From Nectonema munidae (lineage: Eukaryota; Nematomorpha; Nectonematoida; Nectonematidae): a stretch of DNA of 64,000 nt. The DNA lies in NCBI GenBank assembly GCA_030549495.1, contig JAUIRK010000099.1, positions 930,001 through 994,000 of the forward strand, in the 5' to 3' direction. Each line of letters opens with the position of its first letter. Position 1 is the first letter of the stretch. Position numbers and translations under genes: made by a program. Below, in pieces: positions 11,001 through 26,000 of the stretch. A model generated the notes under the pieces. It saw nothing but the letters and a program-made list of their open reading frames with translations, searched no databases and was not told the origin of the DNA.

Positions 11001-14000
11001 AACTATTGATCCTTCCGGATAGTTTTGAAGACTTATACTCGTTACCTCCCCTCCAATCACCTCTAAACCCAGCACAGGTTCTCTTCTTCTGACCAGCTCA
11101 CAACAGACTTCATTCTTACTTCGACTTCTTCATTTACTTTTGCTCCTATTCTCTTGAAAAAGGACACAGTCGTGTTTGAAAATCTTTTTTCCGTTTTATA
11201 TACAATTTCATAGAACAAATGAATCACCCAACTTGCTCTACTGTTAATTTTATTATTTTTTTAAATAAATTATAAAACATCTAACATCCATACATCAAGA
11301 ACAAGTTAGATACAGACATAAAACTGCCCAAAAAATTCTTAGTGTCAGCATCTGTTTCACCTGAAAGTGAAGAATTTATTTTACACGAAGAATTGTATAG
11401 GCGGGAATCAACAGCGAAATATATACGGATTTTACATCCCCTATCATATAGTACAGTAGGTTTCAATAAAATTGGCCTATGACTTGAAAAAAAATGTAAT
11501 CAAGTACCAAATATAGAAGTGCATGTATAAAAAAGAGTATCATAACAATGATACTATTTCACTTCCGAGAAATATAAATCTAATAGAACGACAAAATTTT
11601 TTTATCAAAACAACCAAAAGCTACACAAACGACACAAAAGAAAAAATGTTCAAGATATCATTGAAAATAGAAAGAGAAATAGCGTATGGAAGAAAAGATC
11701 CAAAAGCCAAATATTTAGAACATTTGAAACAAATTTAAAAGTTTTAGGAAAAAATAGATGGAAAAATATTTGAAGTTTAATATTCAATCTTTTAAAAGAC
11801 TGAAAAAGACGAATTCAAAATGCGTCAAATGAGAGGAAGTTGGTCGTTCTCAAGTTAAAATGTGTGCCGGCATAAATGTCTACAACGTGAGCGGGGATCT
11901 ACCGTACATAAAAAGTATATAGAATGCTGTGAGGACAAATGAATTACCGAATATCCATTAGTGATTGGAATCTTGAGATTGAATGTGATGATCTTTGCTT
12001 CAAATCGTGATGAAACGGGAACAGGATCGTTGTGAAGACAGAGCACGCTGCCGATGTAACTCGTTTTGGGGCTGAGTTCTTCGTTATTGTGAATGGAGAG
12101 GGTGACGAAATCGTTAGCTAAGCACTTGCAGGAATCAAACTGGAGTGTGTTCGACTCAACAACACCTGCAAAAGAGATGCATTTAAGATTTCCCAACGTG
12201 GGAGAATGAATAAATTGGAAAAATGATATATGCTTAAACTTCTTATGAACAGTGAAGTAGTTTTGCAAAGTGGCAATTTATTCTTTTCTTGTAAACAGAA
12301 TTGCAGCTTCTTTAAAGTTGAATGAGAACACTTTCATTAACTCGTTTTTGATATAGGAAGGTATCAATATGCAATTTCAAAAATATATTCTCTTGGAATT
12401 AGACTTTGAGCTTTAACAGTATTCTCATTAACTGGAAGATAGCGAACGCAATATATTTATAGCAGGCTACCTGTTATAGATACAGAAATCACTCATCGCA
12501 TCGCAGACTTGCTACTTCTACGATTTTGGCCTGTTAAAAGTAGTATTGCGGAGTCGCATGGAAAATATCAAACTGCAACTAACTGCTTTTCTGAATACTT
12601 AAAAACTTGACATAATCAACGATTCTCTTACTTCAAATAAAGAAGGATTGCTTACAAAAATTAATTTTTGGTGCTCAAGAAATGCCCTTCAGACCGCTAA
12701 ATAATATACCTAGAGAAAATATTCTTTTTTAGCGAAATTTAGTGTTCTAATAAATCTCTAAGATGCGCTTGATAGAAAGAAGTGGACATGCGTTTTGTCA
12801 ATTGGTGCGACAGTCAGAAACCTCTTGCGAAAGGGAAATTTGACAACCCAAGGCCCATTTTGGGCAGTGGAGAAAATGATTTCAAAAAACGTCAAAGCGT
12901 AAAAAACAAATATCTCACTAATATTCTTGTATTTGGATAAATTTTAACATCTATTACAAAGAAGTAAACTATTGCGATTGTTCTATTTTTATATAGTGTA
13001 TGGTTTTACCCTTAAATAAATTTTTTTAGGCCCCAGAGTTAATTTGAATAAAATTTTGGGCCTGTATGTTTAAAGGATTGAAGAAGCCTGCTATAGTGCA
13101 AATTTAAGTAAAAAAATTAAAAGAAAAAACGTACTTTTGATTTTAACGCTAATTCCAGATGGCATGATCAGGCATTTGGTAGGCAGCAAGAGAACTCCCG
13201 AATCCACTTTTCCAGAAATGTAAATTTGTGAAGTGTTTGGAGGACGATAGAAATCACTGATACACAATCGGAAAGGCTCGTCAAAGTTGCGTTCCGCAGG
13301 GCTCAAAGATGCTAAGATGAAGGAAGTTATTATTTGAGAGAGAAGCCTCACAATACATTTAAAAGTCATCATATGTAGATCGAGATACATGAAACAAAGT
13401 ACATTTTGAGCTCCTTTCTGTTCACAATCAGTGACAAAGATAACGAGCTCCAAAATATAGTGTTTCAATAAATCTGTGCTTTCAAATTTTACCGCTTGAG
13501 CCATGGCCTCATGTCTAAGGCAGTGAAATTTGATAAAGTCGTATTTTAGTTAACGTTTTTGAAACTGCTTAATGAAGTAATATCGTATTAACCCGTTAGC
13601 GCCCAGAGTCGACTTTACAAAAATAAAATCGTGAGCGTTTATCAAAGCTCTTTAATACAAATCTTCTGCTTTACATTAGATATCGTCTGATTATTCTGGT
13701 CGTTAACAGGTTAAATACACTTTTATTTTTTATTAAGAAACAAATCAATTTTTTCACTAGTCAATATTTTTGTATAAAGTGAACAATCTTCAACCTGTAT
13801 ACTACGATGGTTTCTATTCCATGTACAAATGACTAGGGAGACAATGTTCAACTTTCTGTTCACATTCTGCTAGATGTAAGATTTGATATACCTCATTCGG
13901 GGAGACGATGCTACATAAGTTATTACCTATATACATTATACCTGTATACTACGATGGTTCATCTCCAACCTGTATACCGCGATAATTCATCTCCAACCTA

Positions 14001-17000
14001 TCAGTTCATATTTTGCTAGATGTAAGATTTGATATACCTCATTCGGGGAGAGGATGTTAGATAAGTTATTAATTTTTTCACGATATTAAATAATATATTT
14101 TATCAAATAATCAAAATAAAAATCTGTAATCAAAGAATCGAAAATATTCTTTAAAAAATCAAAAAATATCAAACTTTCTGTTTATATTTTGCTACCTCAT
14201 ACGATGTATAATTGCTTAGTATATAAAAGTTGTTAAGTTCTTCAAGCAGATGTCAACACTATGCCCATCGACATTTTGTCTGTCCACACTACGCGCAGCT
14301 CGTGAAATCCTTTAATGTGCCACCCAACCCATCTTAAAATTAGGAAAATTACATTTTCAAGAAGGTTTCGCAAGCAAATTGAATGAGAGAGCGATTCATA
14401 AAAATTATTTTTGAATTTTATCGTGGACTGCTGTTAAATCTTAGGTAGACTTAAATGCGGCGAGCGGCTACCATTGTTGTCCACCCGTGAGCTAGTTACT
14501 TGCTTTACACGATGAATATCGACTTATGCATTTAAAAATAGAGCGCTTGTTTTCAGAAAATCTGAAACCAACTTAAAAAATAAATACATGCAAATAATTT
14601 TTTCAAGGAACCTGTCTTAAATTCAGGAGTAAATGTTATATAAAAAATAAAGAAAGTTGGGAATATGCGAAGAATGTATCTCTTTTGAAAACAAAGTTAA
14701 CCTTTGTTGACAGCATGTCAGTGTAAAATAACGGGCTCTTATCAATTTGCATCCAACCATTGTTAAAAAAGATCACAAATTTTGCTCATATCAGAAAAAA
14801 TCCAGTTAAAGAACTTCATTTTATTACGGATCAAGGAGAAAAAGTTGGATCTATTGGATCTGATCAAATTGAATCACTAGACAAGGCTAAAAATAAAGAA
14901 CCGGTAAAGAGAAGAGAAATAGGCAAATAAATAATGATCTGATCATAAGATCAATTTCTTCAGTGCCTTGGATGAAACCAAGTCAGAAATAGATGATGAG
15001 TTTATAAATTGAAAATTTTAATTAGTAGGGAGCTCCAAACCCGAGACAAAACACAACACACATCTCCCTCGCAATTTAGAGGAAAGGGCTGCCTTACTGA
15101 TGGCCTGAATCAAGGATTCTCCATTGTACCAAGAGGATGAGGAGGAGGTGAGTGTTTTGTTGTGCGTTGTTATGACGTTGGTTCCGTGCAAAGCACTGCA
15201 CGCCACAAACTGGATGTCCTTGGCTTTGTAGCCGGCCTGCTTCAAAAAGGAGAGGACGCTGCATTTGATTTCGTTGAAGCGCTCCTCACTCCAATCCACG
15301 TTGTCCATCTTGTTCAGCGCCACAATCAGTTGGAATATCCCTGAAACAGAACACTCAATTCTAGAAAAGTTTTCACAGCCGATTCTTCTCTTCTAAGTCG
15401 GCAGAGCTAAAGATATGCTATATATGTGTATTTCTGTACATTCAATTTATCTGAACATCCTTACAATGATATTCATAACAAAATATACAGACAATTTAAA
15501 AAATATTTAAAAAATTTTGTGAAATGCTCAAAGGGTTAAAGCATGGCACTGGAAATTGGTATTTAATAAACTTTAAAAGAGTGAGGTGATATTTTCAAGT
15601 ATTTAATGAAATGAAAAAAATTCTTTTTGAAAGTAAATGCAGCATCATCCCTTCTTTAGTGAAAGACGGAAGTAAGAGAGCGCTTAAATTGGTGATGGAA
15701 GGATGAATCGGATTACGGAATCCAAAATCGTAAGGATCAAAACTAAATTTCTATAAAGTATTTGGCTAGAAGTGTTCAGTGTTGCTTATCATCTTTTTGA
15801 TCTTTTTTCATAAGAAATACTTCTCACTTGTCTACCATTAAAAGAGGCTTGATCGCATCCACTACAAGATTTTCAATTTCAACTCAGCCATTGTAAGTCA
15901 AATCGGTGCAAACTTTGAGATAGGCAGAGAATTTTAACTTTTGATTTACTCCTTCATCAATTAAAGTCTGCGTTATAAGCAAAACTTTTGGAATCATTTT
16001 TTCTACAATTTATGTAGAAAAGGAATATACAAAGAAACTATTTTACAGTTTGTTGTGTGTTAAGATAATTTATTAAGCAACTATGCCTTCCGTCAATGTC
16101 AAATCATTTAAATAGTGTTAACATAAATAAATATTGGGCTCAGGGATGCCTTTTAATTAAAAAAATACTATTATCATCCCTCCGTACATTTTGATTACAA
16201 AAAAGTGAATTTACACATGGTCCAGTCCATTAATATTTCCTGCTCTAGATTATCTGATATTACAAATCAAGTAAAATTAACAAAACAAAAAAATTTAAAA
16301 TTAAAATATCTAAGCTAAGAATAGAAAACTAACTGGGTGATCGATGAACTAATAGAAGTGCTTTGAAGTCACCAGGAACCGAGCTGTGAAGTGGGAATCG
16401 AAGGCACTATTGGCCTAGTGTAAAGCGCAGAGTAGACCTGGATATACAGGGTTCGATTTCCTATCATCTGTCAAGTTATAGAAGAATATATTTTTTAAAA
16501 TTTACACAGTTATTTGAAACAAATTTTTTGTTTTTTTGCTTTCATTTCGATGCGTTTAATGAATCGAATAAAATCGGTTTATTTTCAAAACTTCGAAAAA
16601 TATTGAATAGAAATAGAAAAAGCTGTAAAGTGTGCTTGCAGCCAACGTAAAGCGTAAGATACTTCTCATGATTTAATCTACACTCAACTAAAAGCAAGCA
16701 ACCAAGTCTTATTAAGGAGTGGAAAGTAACAGGAATCGTAGCGTGTGTTTTTCATTCCCACTCAGCGCAGACATGATCCAGAAAAAGAGGGAAATAGTCA
16801 GATGCTTCTCATTTTACCCTGCAAATAATTTTTTTCCTAGAATTAAAAGAGTACATGTATTTCATTCCTTCAATTGAGGCAAAAAAATTCTGATACAGAC
16901 GAGAAAAAAAGTACAGGAAACTATCAGAGATTCCAAAATAAAAAAGAAGCGTGTATTGAGGAATGATACCGAATGATCGAAGAAGTAAAGTGTGTTCACG

Positions 17001-20000
17001 AGCTTGGCCGCCAGAACTAAATCCGCTTTCAAATTCACCAGTGGTGGCATCCACGACCAACACGCCAATGTCCGCTTGGGCAGATCCTTGAAAGCAGTTG
17101 AAACATATGTGCTAGAATTTTGAAGATACGCAAGACAAAAAAACTTCATCATCTACAATCTGAGAGGTCATTTTTAACAAATATTCTATTTAGTTTATAT
17201 ATTCGAAATTTAAGGATACATTAAAATTAAGGATTCTTGACATGTTTGATTGAATATTATTACAAAAACAGTTTTTCTCTAATTTTTTCTAAAAGATTTA
17301 AATTCGGTTATATTTAGTTGAAATATTTTAAATTTTGATAATAAAAAAAACAAATATTCACTTTTTGACGTTAAAGAATAAAGTTAACTTCATCTCTTAA
17401 AAATGTCGACAGTTTTATGGCCAAAAATGGAGCTTTTAAATTTAACATTTTTAATTGAATTCAAAAAATAAAAGTTAGTTTTTCAAGTTTAGACAAAACA
17501 TAAGTAAAAACTCAAAAAGAACATTTAAAATCCAATTCTTTAGGCCACTAAAACTGAATACAAAAATAATATCTACGATGTTTCTTTTTATTGATTCCAA
17601 CATGATCAGTGATCACTCTCAAAATAAAATTCATGAATATTGCTATTTAATCAGTCATTTAGTTTCTTTCAAATGTGAGCTACAACTAATTTTATAGTTC
17701 TGACGAGTTTATTTCAGATTATGATTGAAGAATTTCAATAAGGGGAACAAAAGGAGATTAGAGAAAATGGAACTGCTAAGAGTGCGATTAAAAAGGTGAG
17801 ATATTTCAAGGAATAAAAATGATCAAATTAAATTTATAATCAGTTGGAAATTTGGACTTCAGGAAACAAAGGAATTGCGACAGGTAGAGAGATCGAAAAA
17901 TCAATAATTTTCTAAACTAAGTTTACCAAGTTTTATTATAGCATTTAAATTTCAAGCATGAAATAAAATAAAAGTTCGGCATCGTTAAACGTTTAAAAAG
18001 TTCATATTTTTGCTCTCTGTATGTTAAATTAAAAATTGAAGTAAAGTTCTTGAAAATCAAATCTTCAGTCGAGGTTTCCTCGCTAAGTGCAAAATGCATA
18101 ATTGAATGAAACGAAAAACCACACATTACTTTATTTGTAACACAGCCAAAAATTAACTAAGATTTGTTTATTGGAAAATATAAGTACAAACAGTAGTAAA
18201 AAGGTTACATTCCGTTGCGCCCGTCTTTTATTCTGGTTTTCTTCCTCTGAAGAATTCAAGAGTTTTTGAGGTTAGGTAGGTAATGCTCTCTCGACCCGAT
18301 TCTAAACTCGTTAGTAATCAAGCTAACACTAAAAATTAAGATTTTCTTCCATCTTGGAAGCGTTCGTGTTAGGATCGTATTGTTTCCTTAGCTACATTGA
18401 TATATTTGAAACGTATATTCCTGTAGAATAATATATATCAAGGCATACTCATCCAGTATAAGGGCCGATCTTAGATTTTTAGTGGGATTGAAAGTATAGG
18501 TAGATCCTGGACTCAGAATTCAGGGTGAGACCACGTTATGCGAAAGGATGGGTACGAACGTCACAAACAATACCTAACTTCTTGACACACTGCACAAACA
18601 GTACATTGGAAATTATTTAAAAGTTTATTCAAAATCAAGATGTCTTCCAAGAAAATTATGACGTCATTACGAAAACAGTTCTCCAGCTTGTGATATGGTG
18701 TATCTTTTATGACGTCTTGTACTGTTTCACGAGATATTGCGTTATTGTGCGAAGACTCAAAAACAGAAATTCCACATTTTAAAAGCCAAACTAACAGTGT
18801 GTCTTAATCCATGAAAGCATTCTCATTCAAATGGATCACAAAAATACTCGGAAAATTTTACATTAGAACACTTTCTCGTTTTAGCTTTAACTAAGCGCAC
18901 CCACTAAGGCGTAGTAGACCGGCGTTGTGACAAGGTCAAAAACTAGTCAAAACTAGAGATTTTCTACAAACGCAAACCTGTTTCTTAGACATGTTTTGCT
19001 GTTGTTATTTGGGTTAGGATTAGGTTTTTTTCTTTTTGAAAGGCATTAGAACAGTTCAGCTAAAAAATAATTTATAAAACAAGAAGGAAGACTTTTTATA
19101 AGAATGTATCCTCCATTTCGTGATCCCACAAACTGTTACTTTCAATTACTTCAAACTAAATATTGTTAATTATACCTCTTGTTTGAGTGTTTACTTTTTA
19201 TGCTTTGCACGTCTTTTCCAACGACTCAGTGCCCCTTCATTTATATCCCCTGCTTAACTTCTTTTCGTATAATATCCGTTGTATCCTCATACATTACTAT
19301 ATCTATATATGTATATCATATTCTTTATGTACATCGTGATTCTAACACACGGGTGGGCAAATTGGTCGATATCGAACCACGGGGGTCAATAACAGATCTT
19401 TAGGGATCGATGAGATGGACAAGCCTGCCAAATTGTGCTATGCTTTTTTTACTTTATAGAAGTAATAAATCTCCTTTTCTTTTAAAACATAGCTTTGGAC
19501 ATTGTATAGTATGGGATATATGAAACATTTTTGGTTTCTATTTTTTCTCTTAGTTGTTGGGCATTGATTAATGTTTTTATGAAACATTTCTATGTGAGGT
19601 GGGGGTCGATGTGAAGACAAATGCTCTATGAAGGGGTAGACGGGTAAAAAAGTTTGCACATCCCTGTTCTAACACAACTCCTCACGCCAACAGTTTGCCT
19701 CCTTCTACAACTCCGGCTTATGAACACGCTCTCAGATTTTATCAGTCATTAAACTTAAAACAATTCTCTTCTCCAGCCAATATATCTTATTACAGCATAG
19801 CCCATAATCACTACTAGATATCCTCTCTCCTATTCAACACTTGGTTAATCGTCTTCAACCATCTACTAATTTCGTTTAATACTTTTACTTCAAAGCATTT
19901 TACAGCTTCTACTACAATTCTAACTTGATAAAGACCCGTGGACTCCAAGATTCGTGCCACTTAACAATAAATTTGTTTGAAATTGTACTTTTTTGTTTGT

Positions 20001-23000
20001 CATTAAAATAAATAGATTATTTAGCAGTTGAAATCTGTAAAGTGAGAAATTAGTTGAGTCGATTCAAATCTAAATCAGAAGTGAATTATGGCGCCATTTT
20101 AAGGGGAAGAAAACAACTTTGCACGATCTGCTTCATAAGGGTCGGTTTTTAGCGTATTAGAGGCATTTTATCCAATTGGACCCACGACTTAAGGGGCCGC
20201 TCGCGGGCAGTGACATAGTTAAAAAGTATTTTCCTTATTCTAAGATATAACTATAGAAAATGGACTTGTTAAAACTATTTATCATAAAACTATTTTGAAA
20301 AAAAGTGTTTTTTTTTCTATAAAAAAACTTGTGTTAATAAGCAGTGTGTCTGTAAGTACTTTGCGCTTATCATATATAAGCGTTTTTGTATTTATTTTAT
20401 TTCTTGGTTAAAGGCGAGCATCATAGTGCCAATGTAAGCATATATAAAGGTTCACTTATTAGAACAGCAGCCCCTCTATCGGCTCACTGATTAAGCCCTG
20501 CAGTTATTAACGATGGCCGTGGTCTGGCAAAGCAACCATCAAAAATAAAATTTACTGAAGCATTCAAGTTTTCTTTCACATAAGAAAGAGTTTGGCCTCA
20601 GTGGAGGCACAAAAATTTTAATGAAGTTAAAACGGGATCCCCATTGGAGAAGGTTGGGAACGAGTGTTGACAGAGCATCCACTTCACCTTCTTGAAAGTA
20701 AAATTCTAACACATCTAACTTCTTTTAATTATGATAGACTGAACAGACATCATCTGTGGATGTTGAGACTAGTCCAAGAATAATTCAGTGTTGGATTTCA
20801 ATCCAAAAAAGCGCGACTTATATTCAAGGATATGTGGCAAAAGGTAGAGAAGGTTTGTCTTTGAAAACAAAATTAAATCACCTGTTATCATGTTTGGAAC
20901 GAAGTCTCTATGTCCGGGAGCATCTAAAAAGTTGATAGCGATTCCTTCATACTCAATCGTTCTTCGAGCAACATCCATCGTTATTCCACGCGACCTTGAA
21001 AAACAACAGCAAAAAATTTACACAAAAGGAAAATCACTGAACTCCGCAAACCTTTCCTCTATTTAGAAAAAAATATCCAGTCTATAATTTATTAATGTAT
21101 TCAAAATATCAAAGTTGAATTTAAGGAATGCAAAAATGTGTTTTAAAATTTAAGGATTTTATATTTGCTGTTCGAAGGTTAAACATGTCTTTGTCTTCTT
21201 AAGACCATATGGAATATGTTGTATTAGACGACGCATTGGTAATAATAGAGTCAGACCTCATTTATCTGACAGCAGTTTATTCGACAACCCCACTATCCGA
21301 TGCAATATTGATTAGGAGGGAAAAGATATTTCTCAGCCTCCCATCTCACTAATTGTCAGCAAGCTTGGTTCATATCAAATGAATTGGTTGGGTGGATTGA
21401 TTACTAAAAATGCATTGTTGATTAAAATTAAATTTAAAAATTTTTAGCAACGAAATGTGTACCAAACTAGATTAGTAACACAGAACAACAAAGAATCATC
21501 TTATATAATCTTCATATTCTCCCTACACAAATATTCAGTCAGTAAAATAAATTGTTTAGAAATTTATTTAGGATATGGGTCTATGAATTGGCAGGTATGT
21601 AGCCGTGGATTTAAATGCGGTCCTTTTAAATAGAAATTGAAGGTTTAAAAATTGTAGAAGAAATGTTCAACAAACTTTAAATTTTTATAAATTCGCTATT
21701 CCAATCCCTAAGTTATACGCTAAAAAGTGCCTGAAAATGATATTATTTGTACTAAGTTTCATTAGCAAAAATTTTAAGCAAAGTGTAAAAACATTGGCAA
21801 CTATTCTAAGAAATTTTGATAAAGGAACTAGAACATTAAATAAAACGAATATCTAAGGATAAAGAGCTCTATTTTTATTTCTAGAATAAAAGACTTGATT
21901 GTTTAAATTAGCCCCGTCGCCCACATTAAGTACGCGAGGTGGGCAAAACTGATCAAGGAGAGGGGGGCAAAAGTTTTTAAAATAATTTGTCTTCCATAAA
22001 AAAAAAGCGTAAGATTTATTTTGTACGCTGTCATTATGTTTCCTTAATTTTAAACAAAAATAATTGAGAATTTAGTATTTTATTTTAAAATTTGTCCCAT
22101 CACTAATTAGTATGTTGGGGCAAAACAAAATTACATCAAGGGAAAGACTTTTGGGGAATATTTTATTTATGTCCTTAAAAATAAGTCTCTTTGGGTCCAA
22201 TTGCCTGTGGGCCTAATTGTTGAATTGAATAGTTTGGATGCAACTCATGATTCTCTGTGATAACAAACGTTAGAATGTAGTAAGTCAAATAAGCATAGAA
22301 GTGATTTCAAACCTTTCCTCCATGGTTTCGTCTAAGGACCAAGCCAAAGCAAAAGATCCTTTGCCAGTTTTTTTGGAATTCCATTCATTCTTCTGAACCT
22401 CCTTCCGAGGAATACAACCCAAGGAAAGCAATAACATGCTCATCAGAGTACTCTTGCCTGAATCAACATGTCCTAGAAGAGATGAAAATGATTGTATATG
22501 CGAGAAAAAGTGCAGCAAGAGAGTTATTCCTTCTAAGCTGACCACTATAATAACCATCACTCCAACATTGGACATGTGTGGCTGTCTGTATAATCAGACT
22601 CCGCTAATTTATCGCCAGTAATTTGACTTCTGAGCTAACTAACTACCTAAATTACATCTACGATAATCGTTAGCTATTTCGCACTTCTATTTTCGGGACT
22701 ACACTTGCATAACAAATTTTTTGAAAATTGATAAAGTAGTATCCCACGATTCATTGCGATTTTGGGGGTCTTAGGAATTAGATTTTTTATATTTCTAGCT
22801 TCTAAAGTAATGGAGTAATGATATAAAAAAAAGTATGCACTACAAAGTATTTTTTAAGGTGCTTTTTCATGACTGAAAACCCATATGTAGCTGTCAAAAA
22901 TTGAAGAGATAAAAAAAGATTTACATATATCTATGCAGTGATCTTAGGAAAGAATATTCTCAGTGCAATCATTTTGCAAAAAGTGTGTATGAAAAAATAT

Positions 23001-26000
23001 TGAGTTATAATGATTGAGGAGCGTGAGTAAGGTTGGTTAGATACTGGGTTTCGATGACTCAAGGTATTGGCTTCAATCCCGCATCAGGCCTACTTTCCTC
23101 ATAGTTCGATACAAGTGGCGCAATTATGCCTTCTCGATGAAAACACCCCACGGTATCTTTACCTTATAAGAGACATTATTTTCATATAACTACTTCTTAT
23201 CCCTCTTATTGCCTCTTTTCATATTTTTCATCGGCTTGGTAAGTTTTTGGTGCAACTTTATTAAACGGCCACTCACGTATCTCTACTTTAGTAGTGATAC
23301 TACAAGACTTGTAGTCCACACGTAACTTTTATCTTATTAGGCAGTCTACTTGCTTAAACCGACTCAAGGTTATTTATAAATGCAAAAACATAAGGGCTCT
23401 CAAAAGAAAAATAGAAATCTGCTACGGGTATATCGAATGCATAACGAAAATGCTGACATTTAAGTGGTTTCAGGGATGCTTCACCCCACAAGCCAGACTT
23501 AATCTCGGTGAAAGAGAACTACAATTCAAAGCGCTTCTTCTATGGACAATGACGGAGGTGATGCGCTTAATATGTCCTATGAGAGCGACCAAATTCTGAG
23601 AGGCTGAGAATTCTGAAAGATGAGAGGTAAAAGGAAGGCAAAGAATGAGATGGGGAGATGATTTGGAAGAAAGTATGAAAAAATTTGGTTTGAAAGAAAG
23701 CGATGCTACAGACAGAAAGCTTTGGAGAGAACGGATGAAAGCCATCGACCCCCAATAAGGGGATAAGATGAAGAAAAAGAAGAAGAAGAGCGACCAAATT
23801 GAATCCTCGCCTTCGAACACAAAATCACTAATCCAACATATGGATCAAGCCATGATCCGCCCTTTTAAGAAACTTTTCGCGAGAAACAAACAACTGACGG
23901 GGCTATGGACTGGCTCTTCCTAATTTATACTAACATGCCGTCATCATTCTAGCGTGTGTCTCCATAAGATGAAAACCGCAACTCTACACGCCAGCAGGAA
24001 GAATTTTCTCCCCAACAAATACGGCACTTTGAAGTTGATAAAGCTGTGAAGCAAACAGAAGTTGTGCAAATAATTCTTGCAGATGTATCTTTACTTCCAG
24101 TATTTGTCCACTTTTTGTATTCCCAACTTCTTTGATGAATAACTTATCTACTCGAAGTTACATTGCTAAATGTGTTATGATGCTCACATGAGAGTTTTGA
24201 ACAGCTATTATTTTCTTCCCACCCAAAAATAAATTTTTGAATATTAGTTATTAATCATTTTTACCAACAACCAAACTAAAGGTAAGGATATTTTCAATGA
24301 AGAGGAAAAACTCAAAAAATAGTTATATATACAATTGCATCCAATTTGATGTACCCAAATAGTAGGCAAATTTGATTATAAGATGTCAAATGCTTAAGCA
24401 CGATCGAGCATCTTTTTATGATTACTGTTGTCTTTCATATTCATCACATTTTTCTTCTATTTTCTTGATTCTATAACCGATTTTGAAAATGCTTATTAAA
24501 AATTTCTACAATACTAAAGTATTTACATCAATCTTTGAAGAGAGTTGTGTCAAGTGTCTGATTGAGTTATTCAATTATATTTGAAACAATCTTACAAATT
24601 AGATATATTTATTAACTCATTTCAAAGTATACCAGAGATTAAAAAAAAGCTTAGGAAGCTCTCTTACTGTTATATCTTAATAAAAGCGTTCAAAACTGAA
24701 CTACTTTCTGACTTCAAGCCGAAATCATCTAGTTATAAGAAGTAGAGAGATTGAAAAGTCACTTACCTACAAAAATGACATTTAGAATTTTCTTTTCTTT
24801 CAAATTAGAACTTATGTCCGATGTCAGGGTGTAGCTTGGTTTAGTTTTATTGAATGCATCCAATGCTAGTTTAGGTGAAGACTTTGGGATCTTGTATTCT
24901 TGTCGATATGTAGATGCTGCACTTTTGGGGGTTTCAAGTGCAGAAGCTGAGAAAAAATTAAAATAATGAATATCTAAAAAAGACTATCATGATTCTTCCC
25001 ATTCATTCAATTACCCACATTTATCATAACATTAATGCCGAGATATCCAACCCAAAACAGATCTAGGACAATTCAGCACAGAACAACTCGTCGATAAAGT
25101 GATCTAAGTTGCTGATGAATAATTGAAATAAAAATATTATTTAATTATTGACATATATATAATATTTAGTTATTTTTTCTTTGTTCCAGTGAGATAAAAA
25201 AACTATAAATTGTGACACTTGTACAAAAAATCTTAACAAAATTTAAATATTGTTATTCGTAAAATTGCTTTTTTATCTGCTTATTTTTCCTTTGCTCCAA
25301 AGTTTATTAACTTTTTAAAATGGCGTAAAATATTTCTTCACAGAGAGGAAAAAAATATGTGAGCGCTCATTTAGCAGAGAGAGAGAGAGAGACCATCTCA
25401 AATACATGGTAGAACTTTCATTTCGGTGTCTCACACGGGATTTTTAAGGGCTAGGAACTCCTTTTAAACAATTTTAACGTTCTGTTATTTCAGTCATTTT
25501 AAGGTCATTTAAAGGTTTAATCACATAAAAACAGGACAAAATAACCAAGAATATTGTAATGAATTTACAACATATATAATACGCAAAACACATGGAATAC
25601 AATATGTCAATAGCTTTATTTCAAGGTCATCACGTATAAAAAAATAGCAATCTAATTTCTAGCCAAAAGTTTTTCTTTTCTACGCAGGCAGTCGCGATGT
25701 CTTTAAGCGAAGATGCAATTAAAAGATTATTTGAACGAGTAACACAAATTTCTTTAAATACGGTCATTGAACACTTATCACGCAGTTTATAGGCTGAGAG
25801 TAGGAATGTTCTGTTGGGAGAAGAGTTAGTCGACCTCTATCTAGATCATGATCGTCATGTTCTTCCGAGTTAAAAATATTTGCTCGAAAATTGTAGTCAA
25901 ATGTTCCACTGAAGATGAAGCAATTGAGAAAGACTTTCATAGCATTACATTTCCAGGTGGCGAAATGTTATGAAGTTCAGTAACAAAAAGAGCGAATCAG

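Noticed and set aside
11040-11120. Extra HBS1 exon between exons 11 and 12
   Set aside because: Exons 11 and 12 join in phase 0 within a conserved motif ([13 protein letters not shown]), leaving no room for an insert.
16395-16475. Functional tRNA gene
   Set aside because: A and B boxes are present but no acceptor stem or cloverleaf can be drawn, so a SINE head or pseudogene is more likely.
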